Under the pieces are notes generated by a model. The model searched no databases and was not told the DNA's origin. It was given only the letters and a program-made list of their open reading frames with translations. The position numbers and the translations under genes were made by a program. A DNA stretch of 41,306 bases from Lingula anatina (Eukaryota; Brachiopoda; Lingulata; Lingulida; Lingulidae), in NCBI RefSeq assembly GCF_001039355.2, contig NW_019773847.1:1092395-1133700 (forward strand), in the 5' to 3' direction. Positions 10,606 through 21,945 of this stretch are shown piece by piece (the first letter of the stretch is position 1; each line of letters starts with the position of its first letter).

Positions 10606-11662
10606 ATGATGTTATATCAAAGCTTATGTGATGGTAGTAATCGAATTAAAAGGAATTATAAGGTGTCTGCACTGCATGAATGTTTGATCGCCATATCACA
10701 TAAATTTAGAAAGAAGACCAGTTATGCCATAATACACCCTAAACTAATCGATTTAATAAAACGTGCATCTAATAAACCATTACATCTAACTTATAAACAG
10801 GTACACTTAAAGTTTTGCAAATGGATTCTAGGTCTAAGAAAGCAGGCTAGCAATACCATGTCTAGAGCCAAGCTTCCAGAATCAATTCAATCTTTTCTTT
10901 ACTGTTGGGGTTTCTCCGAGAATAACAACCCACCAAAGAAAATACATCAAATAGAAAACCTAGTAGAAAAATTGAACTTAAAAATCGAAAAACTCTTTTG
11001 GCAGGAATTAGATAGCTGGACCTCAAACAAATTAAGGACATACAAAACAATTAAAAAAATCTTATGGATGTGAAAAATACATCAAGATGAGTGTCTCCTC
11101 CTCAGATATCAAAACACTGGCAAAAATTAGACTAAGTGACCACGACCTAGCAATAGAAAGGGGCCGATACACAAACCCTAAAACTCCTCTTGATGAGAGA
11201 AAATGTAAAGCTTGCAACTGTGTAGAGGATGAAAAACACTTCCTCATGGAACGTACATGATACACTGTTGAAAGGCAACGAATGCATGGTGAGCTATTAA
11301 AAATCAGTCTGGTGGGTCTAGAGGACAGTGATCAGATATTGTCAATTCTCCTTAATCCACCCTGTGAAAAAAGCCTCAAAATAATAGCAGAATTCTTAAA
11401 AACTGCTGTTAAAATACATAGTTCACCTACAATTTAGCACATCACAGCCACTAATTGTTGATAATGCTGTGAATAGCTTAACTAATTAATTGATCTTATA
11501 GCATAACATGCTTTAACAAATGTATAATTTAAGCATAATACATATGTAAACATAAATAAATGTTTATCCTTTATATATTGTGTAAATAATGTAGTCTAGT
11601 GAGCCTGCAAATGTTTTCGTAACATTAAGCGCTCAATAAACTTATTATTACTTATTATAATA
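10606..11662 (+). mobile_element. Non-LTR retrotransposon (LINE) 3' remnant
   Basis: Plus-strand reading resembles the C-terminal end of a LINE polyprotein: VHLKFCKWILGLRKQASNT at about 10800, then after a frameshift near 11050 a region with DERKCKACNCVEDEKHFL, the Cys/His motif typical of LINE C-termini. A TGA stop follows at about 11258 and reading continues to a TAG at 11435-11437. The 3' tail (11438-11662) is AT-rich and ends in caataaacttattattac. It is 5'-truncated, with one frameshift and one stop, so inactive. It lies just upstream of S1, 17 bases from the predicted 3' splice site before the S1 start, in the region expected to be the S1 5'-UTR intron or promoter. The clade was not determined; CR1/L2-like is a guess. 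Confidence 0.7.
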
Positions 11663-12500
11663 TATATAGACACATCCTATAGTGGGAAAAAAATAAATGA
11701 CTTGCCGTTTTTCTGCGACGTCAAAATAACCACTTCGTGCCTGCATGTCCTGGCTATAAGTATCCGCTGCATTGATTGCCTTTTAGGCAGTGCACATTCT
11801 TCCAAGCGGTAATGCGGCTAAACTAATTTGTTTTCCGTCAGATCTTTAATCGGAGCTGATCTTTCAGCAACGGAGGTGTTAAGGCGAGGATTCAATATAG
11901 ATGCTATCAAATTCATTTGGTATTTTGGCAGGACAACGTGTAATGTCAATGACCGGCTAAATTACACGGCACACAGCAACAGCGGAGTGGGTGTGCAATT
12001 GCGGTCAATGATCAGCTTTCCATTTCCATCGGTACTCAGGGTCCGTGTAACGGAGAGTCCACCCTCCTTTAATTTATAAAAGTTAGGGTTGAGTCATAAT
12101 AAAGGGTGGGGGGGGGGGGGGGTACACTCTGTCCTGTCACACCGGGCTATCATTTTAAATATAGATGTAGACGGATAAACAATCTGTGTTCATCTTTCAG
12201 CTACAAAGGCGTTTAGGTGTATACAGACGCTATCGGCCAGCTAAGTGACCAGTACTGATAACAGACCTTAAATAACTGCAAGAGGTAAAATGTGTACCTA
12301 CTCCCAGTGGAGAATTGCTTGGACCAGACGCCCCTCCCCCTAAAAGTGAATAGTTGTGTACATGTAGAAGAATTATGTAATCTGGAGCATTGTACATGTA
12401 CGCCTTCGTGTCTCTCTGATTATTTTGGTACGAGATATCGATTTTACAATTAACGTTATTTTTTTCAGAAAAGAATTTCATCAGCTGTGTTATGTTATAA
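11663..12500. other. Intergenic stretch upstream of S1
   Basis: No convincing gene. It holds a run of about 15 G at 12108-12122. A plus-strand open frame at 11828-12079 shows no recognisable motif. A 15-bp word, ttaacgttatttttt, occurs at 12450 and again at 12664, on either side of the hairpin that follows. Confidence 0.4.
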
Positions 12501-12501
12501 G

Positions 12502-12664
12502 AATGATGTGATTTTTTTCTTTAGTCAACAGCTAATATTGAGGTTGTTTTTACCTCCAATATTTCGATGTCTAGCAGGGCATCTGATTGTTCCTGCTAGA
12601 CATCGAAATATTGTATCTATCTCAATATTAGCTGTGGACTGAAGAAAAAATCACATCATTTTTT
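12502..12664. repeat. Long imperfect hairpin (foldback element or miRNA-like precursor)
   Basis: Two arms of about 75 nt are inverted copies of each other around a 13-nt loop. Next to the loop is a perfect 22-bp stem (5' arm starts caatatttcgatgtctagca). Next comes an internal loop of about 15 against 9 nt, then a perfect 14-bp stem (cagctaatattgag), then a near-perfect outer stem containing gatgtgatttttt. No open frame spans it. It could be a foldback MITE or a transcribed hairpin. Confidence 0.85.
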
Positions 12665-13075
12665 TAACGTTATTTTTTGCAAGAAATAGTAATGTCGTGT
12701 CATAATTAGCAGGACAGAATCGAAAATGTAATTACTTAACCAATAACATTTTATGGTTATTAAAAAGAAAATATAAAAAAAATATTAAAATGACCATGCT
12801 ACGCTATGACTTTGATCTTCAGAGATATGCACCCTTATATAAACCTATGATTTATTAGACAAGGGAAAAGACAAACAAAATCAATTATCCGTGGCCAGAG
12901 CATGATTTTGATTTTGTCACTTATCAATTAAACGTTGATTACCCAAAGCTATCTTTTCTAAATAAAATTGCATTCATTTGAGATGCTTCAACATAAATAT
13001 CGTTTAAGGGGCAGCATGGTAGAAGTTGCATCACTGTTTATTCTGCTAGTTATTACACTGAGTGTTTAGTGCTCT

Positions 13076-13351
13076 GGTGAAAAAAGTTCGGTACGTCCAT
13101 GGCTTGCCCCATGGTGGCCGGTGCCGCCGCTGCCTTCATGAGTACTCTGAACCACAACAAAGAGGTTATAGACAACACCTCATTGCCACCTCCATGGATA
13201 ACGTTGTCACTTTCATCCCTGAGAAATATTGTTACAAGGTGACCATCTCCATGGTGGATGGGAACCTGTGAACGGGATGTTTGCTTGCCCAGTACCTCTG
13301 TAACCAGACTTTTGAACGTTGGATGCGACCTGTCACAGAAAAGCATAGCCA
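13076..13351 (+). pseudogene. Inverted, truncated subtilisin pseudogene
   Basis: Plus-strand sequence matches the last third of S2 exon 5, in opposite orientation to both intact genes. It begins at FGTSMACPMVAGAAAAF, around the catalytic serine, and runs through HLIATSMDNVV and EKYCYKVTIS to the cysteine tail (TRLLNVGC equivalent near 13320). Relative to S2 there is a net 7-base loss after STLNHN and another deletion after KVTIS removing part of the tail including a cysteine, so no single frame survives. Nothing matching the rest of the gene lies beside it. It is closer to S2 than to S1. Confidence 0.9.
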
Positions 13352-15356
13352 CTGCTTGGCTGCAGACTTCCCGCTTTTAAAGAATGAAAATTTCTCTTTT
13401 GACCATCTTTACTTACCTCCGTACTTTGGTTTGTTCACTCCCAATGTTGTCGTCAGTATTGTCAGCATTGAATAGGAAGTAATTTTTCCCCAAATCCCAC
13501 ATCTTACCATATGATGCCAATAGAACAGGTATGACTAATCTGGAAAAATATTATGGTTAATTTTCAATGACCAAACTGTCAGCAGGACTTTTAAGTGCAC
13601 TTTCAGGTACAACTTTGAGCAGGTAACTGTTGCTTAATTTAATATAATTTAAGATTAAGGTAGATTCAGACTCATTTTTGGAAGTGATGTAGACATAGCC
13701 TGTAATTGGCGATTAAAGGCAAATCAAAAAAGACGTCTTTCTTGAATTTTGAGTGATTCAATGTGTAACTGTGGACGATGTCTCAGTCATGATATGAAAT
13801 AAAATATGATTTCTATTTATTATTATCATTAGTTATCTTTCTGTACATTTCTGTAAGCATTATTATATTTCAGTAAACATTAATTTTTGACTCTGAATTT
13901 ATTAAGACAAATGTGTTCGGTGTTTATGTTTAAAGCAATTTTCGGTCTTGTTTTGAAAAAAATGTCTTTCCATTTATGAAAAAATGCATTTTAGAAAAAA
14001 TTACTTTAACATAAAAAACACAAAATCGATTCACACCAAGGTACCATGTAATTTTTCAATTAAAACATGAAGTATTACCAAAAGGGGAACAAAAATAAGA
14101 CACACGACAAAGAAACGATTATATTAAATTAGTGGCAAACAAATATTTCGAGAAATAATTTTATAAAACAATCTTGATTATTTTTAGAGCACCCCAGTCT
14201 TACGAGACTGACTGCTACAACAACAACATCGGGGACTTAATATGTGAAGTGATTAATTTATGACAGTGACCTGTGCCATAACGCGTGTTATGAAATTAGA
14301 GTTAAAATACCTGACACTCATGTTGGAAAACAAAGCTGTTATCTTATGCGGTAAAATAATGGAAAGCGGTGCTCGTGCGCAGCAAGGATGAGGAACTTTA
14401 ATCATGAAATGATCTTAGGCTCCCCAAACTGTTATTATATTACATCGTTCCGTATCGTTGTTATTATTATATAGAGATGACTTGTTACTTGCGTGGCGGG
14501 TTTAACCGCTGTGACCACAAGTCAATAGAAAGACGCAAAATAAGTTTTAACATAATACACATGACTTACGATGGCATTTTAAGTTCCCAGCCAAGAAAAT
14601 TTCAAGATACGTGTTCTGTCAATCGACGACCCCCCCCTCCCTTGGAAACGTAGGGTGATAACACCTCATATGCCTAATCTTTAAAATGGAATATCAATTC
14701 CAAACTGTCGATTCTTTAAGATGTGATTGTATAAAGTGAGTGTCAGTTCCAAGCTTTCAATTCTTTAAAATCAAGATACAATCTATACCCATATGTGAGC
14801 TATAGTTCAATAAAAATATCAGAGACCAGTACACCAGACCTCTTTTAATGTGTTTTATGACATAAGAGAAGAGACAACCAAGCACACTTCTCAGAAATGT
14901 CCTCTCTATGAAGCTACAGGACGAGTCTGTGTCACGAAGCTTAATGCATGCAGGTTTCATCAGGTATTTTAGATACATAAGTGAGGCTGGAAATTCACTT
15001 CATGATGTTTGTCTTACTCACGTAATCACTCATCCTTGCTCTTGCACTAGTTAAGTTTCTCAGATTACCCATTGGAGGGAGGAACCCTAACTGCGTTTCG
15101 AGAATATCAGTATTCTGCATTAATTGCCATTAGAATGCTTTTCGTTTTAATATCATCCTTAAGTATTACATGAACATTTTATTATATAAAGATGTGGTAG
15201 TGTATAAAGTACACTAGTATGTACAGGTTAAATGCAATGAACTAGTCAGTATTACTAAATGTCATAATTTCAATGTTCATGGTGTTGATTTATATGAAAA
15301 AAATCACCTGCAAAATCAGCTTTATTCAGGGTCTCCCAAAGACATACAATTTAAAG
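13352..15356. other. Intergenic stretch, nothing identified
   Basis: AT-rich without recognisable genes. Two degenerate copies of a ~35-base word (tcaattccaaactgtcgatt and tcagttccaagctttcaatt, each followed by ctttaa) lie at about 14692 and 14742. The minus-strand open frame at 14757-14978 has no family features. Confidence 0.45.
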
Positions 15357-15684
15357 TTAAAAGGATAATAACTCTTCATATGAGATACAGATTTTACAAA
15401 ATTACATTGTAAGCAACACATAAAAGTAAATAAATTCCATTTACCACAAAGCGGCGCTTACTGCAATTATTCTGAAATCTGTGCGTGCTATCGGACCACG
15501 TGGTCCTTCAAAAATGGTACCGTCTGTAAAAATCTCTAAAGAGATTAAGAAAAAATATTTAAACAAACAAACTAACGAACAAAAATGAACATTCAAGTAA
15601 CTTTGAATGACGGAACGGATTAAAATGTTTTTTCCCCCCAGGAAAAGCCGTTTTCCCACTAAAATCAAGAGTTATCATCCCAGA
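15357..15684. mobile_element. MITE, TTAA-type, copy 1
   Basis: The left end reads TTAA then aaggataataactctt; the right end at about 15667-15680 reads aagagttatcatcc, its inverted copy with one mismatch. The first ~190 bases match copy 2 at 33228 (tatgagat, ccacaaa, tcggaccacgtg or tcagaccacgtg). The two together define a family of about 330 bp. The right TTAA has decayed here. A minus-strand open frame inside it is not a gene. Confidence 0.7.
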
Positions 15685-16039
15685 TTTCTTATGTATGCGT
15701 TACTTTGTCATTACATTGATGCCATTTCGAACATAATGTTTAAATCATTGTTCATTATGTTACACTTAATGTAGTCTGAAATTTCGCGTTACTACCGTAT
15801 TTCAAAACGGAACGATAGTGACTGCGCACTGCAGGCGTTTAAATCACGGTGTCGATCAAGATGCTACAGAAAACAAATAAAATTTCTTTACAACAATGAC
15901 TCTAGGACCTAACTGACATATCATCAAACAGTATGTGATAGAATTTCTAACACTTCTTATGTCTTTAAAATAACAAAGCAGATTGCGTCATTTGTCACAT
16001 CGGCAAAATGACAATTAATCAAAATTAAAGCGTCTCAAG

Positions 16040-18927
16040 CTAAATAACAACTGTACTGCTTTGTGAAGGATCACATCCAACGTTCAAAAGTCTGGTTACA
16101 GAGGTACCGGGCAGGCAAATCTCCCGTTCACATGTTCCCATCCACCAATAACAGCCTTCTTCTCTGGAAATGGTCACCTTGTAACAATATTTCTCAGGGA
16201 TGTTAGTGACAACGTTATCCATGGAGGTGGCAATGAGGTGTTGTCTAACCTCTGCAGGTGTTGGGTTGTGGTCCAGAGTACTCATGTAGGCAGCGGCGGC
16301 ACCGGCCACCATGGGGCTAGCCATGGACGTACCGCTTTTTAACGCAGAGCTATAAGGGCTTCCTACGTGGGCACTCAGGATGAACCGTCCGGGGGCCCAT
16401 ATGTCCACCCTGGGTCCAAAGTTGGAGAAATATGCCCTGTCGTCATTGTCCCACGTTGCCCCAACTGTAATGGCTTCCTCGGCATTGGCGGGTGACTTGA
16501 ACGATGCCAGTGAGTTATCATTCCCAGCAGCGACCACGACTACAATTCCAGCCTCGGTCACTAAAGTGTTGACGAGATCATCGTAAAGGTCTTGCTGCAC
16601 TCCCCCTAAGGACATATTGATGATGGACTTTCGTTTTGTCACGTTCACTTGATCACGCACCCATTCTAACATTGCCAGAATTCCGCTGCGATAGCCATAG
16701 CCTTGATCGCCCAATACCTTCACATTGATCAGATTGACGTTCTTGGCAACGCCTGTGGTAATGCCTCCAACAGTCCCTGCAACATGAGTCCCGTGACCAT
16801 GGATGTCTGTATCTGACCAAGTGGCGTCTGCTTTATTTCCAAATGTCACCCGACTGGTGTTGTCCTCACGTAAAAATTGCTGGTGCTCGGCATAAACCCC
16901 AGTGTCAAATATATACACATCGACGTCACTTCCTGTTCCCTTCACGTTGAACTTGCCGTTAGGCAGTCGCGTTGTCTGGTCGATTCTGTCAAGACCCTGT
17001 GTAAGGAAATAATATTATCAAATTGAAAAAGGACCAAATATGAAAACGAAAAGGCGCAGGATAGGTATATATTGAAGCATGACGCCCCATTAACAGTTCC
17101 TTTACAAAGTCTGCGAATAACATGCGGTTCGTTGGTGCCGAATCATGCAATTAGAAGATTCATCTTTGTTTCTTTTCTTCCGTACATAAAACATGCCATG
17201 TGATGGGAATGCGTTGGGGAGGCAGAAGGGAAACATGATGGAAAAACATCAAGATCACAGGCACACATACCCAAACACTAGTATCATAAGACCAACACTG
17301 TTTGTCGCCGAGATCCTCTGTTTTATTCTGACAGTCAACCAGGCATGCGCAGCCGTCGGCATACACATAGGTATCCTGGTAAATGACGTCAACAACATCT
17401 GTCTGTCTACGAAGTCGTGCAAGGCCCCTGAAGATAATCAACAAATAGTCATTCATAGGTTTGTCACAGGAACCTGGCTTATTTTTTTCCTAATACCTTA
17501 TGATCACACAATTAAGTTTCCAGTACTTAAATTTGCCCAGCAGTATCCCAACGGCTAATCTTTACATTTACAATTCGCTAACATCCCTATTTTAACATTA
17601 ATTATGAACTTCTTAAGTTTTTAGTAACATATTATTGTTTGAATTTAAGAAAAAATCCTATTTTATTTGCGAGAAAAAGGTAACACTGCACTTACTGTTG
17701 TGTTCATGAAATGTATGCATATAGTTTACACCCTGATCAGCTTTGAAACATTCATTGATGAATTCATATAATTCAAATTACTTACTTATCGGTTGTCTCG
17801 ATTGTGAGAAATTTTATTTCCCCTACTTCATGAAGTTTTCCTATCTGCGGTCCCCGGCCACGTCTTGTGTTGCCAAAGGCTGTGGGGGTCATTTCAGCTT
17901 TCAAAGCGTTGGTAAAATCTAATGCTGTTAAAATAAATATGAAATGTTAAAAAAATCAAAATATTTGAACTCTGCAAGAACAATATATACAGATGTATGT
18001 TGAAGTGTACACTGTACCTATAGCCACCTTTAGTGCACCTTTCAATTTATGCTTATTTATGCTCATTCTTTTGAGCATGAGTGCGGTGTTAAGTAATCAA
18101 GCGAATTTCTTTATACAGAGAAGAGAAAAATACATGTCGTAAATATATGAATATTTTGTCTATGTGTATAGTTAATGTACATTTGTCTCACAATTTAATA
18201 AATTCACCGTTTGTTATTATCAAATCATGTAAGTGCCGAGTTACAGAAGTATCCATTCTCTATGTAAAGATAGTCGAACGTTTTGGTTTCATAATCTTTA
18301 CAACAGTTTACTTATTCCCTACAAAAGATTTTTTAATAGTAAAACATCTTACCCTTCCCACGTGAGAGGCCAGCCTTTAGTTTTACTATATATGAATCCG
18401 GTATGCCATCGCCACCGATGTATCGAATGACTTCAGCTAAGGAAAGCAAATGTGTGATGTTTAAAGAAAAAAATGAATACAGAACGAATGAAGTACTTAA
18501 GGAAATATACTTTTTTAAAGAACGGTTCTCGATTAAAAGAGGCGCATTTGTGATAAAAAAGTAAATTGTTATCTGATCGCGTCTATGCAATGACTACAGC
18601 CATATTAATGAACAATTTATAAAGTTAAGCACATGTCGAATTTCGCATGAACCGTTTCCAATTACCTCTCAAGCTTAGGTTGATAACACATATAAGAATT
18701 GTGGGCTTCTTAAGTCACAAAGATACATATAATTCAATATAATAAAAACAGAAGATTTAAGTTTTACCTCCATTTCTATCTGCAGGTGTCCTCTGTATCT
18801 TTCCATACTTTCGTTGACTGTGTGGTGGACTTCCCACCATCATTGTGTCCTGGTATATGTGTTTCTTAGAGCAGCAGGGACTCGCAATGGTAGCCAGCAA
18901 AAGTAACAGCAACACAAACTGTGCCAT
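16040..18927 (-). CDS. Secreted proteinase K-like subtilisin S2 (peptidase S8A), five coding exons
   Basis: Coding exons: 18768-18927, 18353-18436, 17786-17924, 17271-17427 and 16040-16996; intron phases 1, 1, 2, 0 as in S1; 498 aa. The start MAQFVLLLLLLATIASPCCS is a clear signal peptide. The I9 prodomain begins at IPDSYIVKLKAG. A four-cysteine segment (C-x-C-x3-C-x11-C) precedes WGLDRIDQ, the likely maturation site near residue 180. The S8 triad is intact: Asp211 (FDTG), His248 (GHGTH) and Ser404 (SGTSMASP), with oxyanion Asn339 (AAGN) and the substrate strand INMSLGG. The C-terminal tail has five cysteines. The enzyme should be a secreted endopeptidase activated by prodomain removal, perhaps digestive or defensive (inference). 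A 3' splice site at 18935, 7 nt before the ATG, indicates a 5'-UTR intron. Confidence 0.93.
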
Positions 18928-19415
18928 GTTGCGTCTAAAGAAGATATATGAAACACCATATATGAAAGTCAATAAATGTACCATTAAGTATTCCGGGGTC
19001 ATTGTAGGATTGCATTATAATGGTAGTTTAAAATACAACACGTGTTTGTGTCTATCTCTATTGTATTTTTAATATGATGAATTCTGAATTATCTGACATA
19101 ATCTTGTATAAGAGCCTTTGGACAGAGGGTGTTATGTAAATGCTAATGACGTTAGCTGATTTAATTATGCGACATGAACGCACACCATGGAACGACCAAG
19201 TGATTTTCAGCACGGTGAAGACGTCGTTTAACATAGGATAGCTATATTAATTAATGTCTTATATAAAAAGAATTCAACTTGACTGTACATCATTAAATGA
19301 TCACGCAGATTGTAGCACATTTGGATGTCCAATAGCATATAACAGATGGTTCAATTATATTAGAGCAAAAGAAAACTCAGCTTATTCTTATGCGATTAAA
19401 AAAAGGAGCACTTAC

Positions 19416-19452
19416 TTCAGCCAAGTGTAAAACTCTCTGTCCTGATCTTATA
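19416..19452 (-). promoter_or_regulatory. Possible S2 promoter and first non-coding exon
   Basis: On the minus strand GGTATAAG (TATA at 19447-19452) is followed about 30 bases on by a consensus donor, CTGAA|gtaagt, at 19416/19415. Joined to the acceptor at 18935 this would make a very short leader exon and an intron of about 480 bases. The first exon would be only a few bases to about 10 bases long, so the assignment is tentative. Confidence 0.3.
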
Positions 19453-19683
19453 CCCTGGGGAGTCAAGACTTTGAAAATGTTCTTTAGTGCAAGGACCAAC
19501 TACATCTGTCGGGATACCTGAGGTATTATACTTGGACCATGGAGAGTTGCAAATGAATGTCCTGGCACTTGTCTCATAAATCATCTGATTACCGGGTACA
19601 TTGCCCGCTAAGCCTACGTCTTCTCAGGTATGGCCGGAGAGCGGCCCCTCTTTAATAATATTTAAACAGACTTTTATGCCTAC

Positions 19684-19719
<36 letters not shown>

Positions 19720-20800
19720 TATTGAGCACTAAAATGTTTCAGTACATTTTGCAGGCCCTCTAAACTACTTGTGTTATACATACATGCAATATATATCTAG
19801 ACCTATTATCCCACTTATGTGATATCAGGCTTTCAAACACAAATGTAATTATATGTTTCATAATTACCTTATATACATAATCTACAGTGCCTCCACCGTT
19901 TAATTTGTCTGTAATTTTGACTTCAATCTTAATAATTTTTTTCACAAATACACCATGATAATATCAGGTCCCCACATCTTGTTTAAGGTACAGAGATACC
20001 ACATGAGGCTTACATACAAGTAATTAAAGTGCAATGTTGCATACGCCACGAACATGAGACTGCACCTTAGAAATTATATCTTTAAGCAGTGAAACTGAAT
20101 CTGTTTGTGAAACATTGAACAAGTGATCATCATTCGTGTTTAGATGGAATCATGAACTCTGTCTTTGGCATAATTGATGTCAAAATTGCACCATTCAAAA
20201 GTTTTAAGTGATTTGACGTCACTTGCGTGTTAATATTTTTTCGGTCTGTGTGATCAAAGCAGTAACACCACCCATGTGCATCACGTATGATAAGCCTACC
20301 CTATATAATAAGACCGCCGCTTCTACCAGCAGCACCGATATGGAACAGTAAATGTTACACTTTGGGCAGCATTAGACACACTTTCATGCATCAACACCAA
20401 CTGCTTTCATTCTGTATCAAGGGATATTATATCACAGTTTGTTGTTAATATGTTGAACCATAGCTAATATCGTAAGTCTCGACAATGCAGAATCATTGGC
20501 ATATTATATATTATGCTATTATATGAATATATCTGTTTCAGGATAAAGAAAAACACTTTAATATGTCCAAATGTTGTGAAATATGCGTTTTCTTTTTTCT
20601 TGTTGCTATCAAAAATCCAAGAAAATGTAGGTGCGCACAGTAGATTCCGAAAACCGTATCTAAAAATATTGATATTGCTAAAAACATATTTGTTTTAGAA
20701 TCAGCTAGTGTAAAAATAAGTTTAACAGCATTTCTTATGTTTGCACGAAGTTGTTCTATCAGTCTAATGAAGGGATTTTAACAGTTTATGTCAGAAACCT
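19453..20800. other. Intergenic stretch with (TAA)n microsatellite
   Basis: A run of about eleven TAA units lies at 19684-19717. No gene is recognised in the rest. The open frames at 19760-19945 and 20513-20698 are AT-rich and featureless. Confidence 0.5.
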
Positions 20801-21486
20801 GGGGCCGGTTTCACAAAGCAGTAGTTAGCGATCGGTAGTTAGCCTCTCGCTAGTTATAGTGCCGTTTCACGAAGTAGTCGCTATAGTTCTCTCGCTCGTT
20901 ATTGTCTCGTTGTTACCTTGGATATTTAACGACTGGTCCGACCAGTCGCTAACTCTAGAGTTTCATCGTACGCATGCGTAATGAGTGAAATAAAAAGGTT
21001 GTTTAGTTACCGTTGTCTGTCGTTTGTCTTTGTATCCAATATGACGGCTACCTTTCTTGCTATCCGTACGCCAGACGGCAACGTAGATTACGACGTTTTC
21101 ATAAAAGGCAGAATCTATTAGAATATACACACGATGATGCAATTTACGAGAGGTTGCGCCTAGCTGTGACAAAAAGAGCGGCAAAAAGGTGGTGGAGATC
21201 CTTTACGACGACCTCAAAGAAGACGTTCTTATGCATTTCCAGCCACCAAAAATTGGAGAGTTAGTGCTTTCGTGACACTTTTACGCAAGAGTTCCACTTC
21301 CGGCAGACGGTTTTGAGACTACGGTGAGTAACGAGAGAACTAACGACCGAACTTTACGACTGAACTTAGCGATAACTTAACTACTGCTTCGTGCAACACC
21401 CCTCTAAAATCGCTAAGTTTGCTCGTTAGCGAGGTAGTTCAGTAGTTAGTTGTTCTAACTAACTACTGCTTTGTGAAACCGGCCCC
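20801..21486 (+). mobile_element. Non-autonomous PIF/Harbinger-like DNA transposon
   Basis: The ends are 28-bp perfect terminal inverted repeats (20801-20828 and 21459-21486; ggggccggtttcacaaagca outward). Excluding the outer G, the flanks give a 3-bp CTG direct repeat on each side, consistent with the 3-bp target duplications of PIF/Harbinger. Inside, words such as cgttagcgag and tttcacgaagtagt recur inverted near both ends. A plus-strand remnant at about 21075-21190 reads RRQRRLRRFHKRQNLLEYTH then DDAIYERLRLAVTK. This resembles the N-terminus of Harbinger transposases. At 686 bp with only that remnant, it cannot move itself. Confidence 0.8.
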
Positions 21487-21945
21487 TGTATATCTAGCTT
21501 GTTTTACTGAAAATGTTCTTAAAAATAGATCACCATCAAAGAAGCGATGAATTGAGGATACGGATTTTCTTGGGATTCTCGCCTTCGTTGTCATCCGCAA
21601 CAGAATTGACTTAAATGACATATTTTACGCAATAGTATGCTGATAAGAGCAGTATGAATTGAGAACATATTAATAATGCATTGTATGTACATCTCCGGGG
21701 TTAGTTGATTCGAAGTGTATATTGTAATTCTAAGTGCCTGTAAATAAATCTACCCCCCTGTGAATATTTTATAACGTAGCTCATTCCATTGGGCATAAGG
21801 GTAAATACTTATTGATTTGGATAGTAAAACTGTTGTTGATGTGTAACATTCGTTTTAATCACGCCAATTATGTGTAATAACTATAGCCTACATTAACCTT
21901 CTATCTGATACTCTCAATTTTGTCTTGGTATCGGGGCCTGTGCCT
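21487..21945. other. Fucosyltransferase 3' flank
   Basis: AT-rich. I saw no clear AATAAA on the minus strand within this stretch, so the 3' end of the fucosyltransferase transcript is not located. Confidence 0.4.

Noticed and set aside
11062-11265. Minus-strand frame inside the LINE
   Set aside because: It is the antisense shadow of the LINE C-terminal region, which reads coherently on the plus strand.
13053-13352. Minus-strand 99-codon frame over the subtilisin relic
   Set aside because: It is the antisense shadow of the plus-strand pseudogene.
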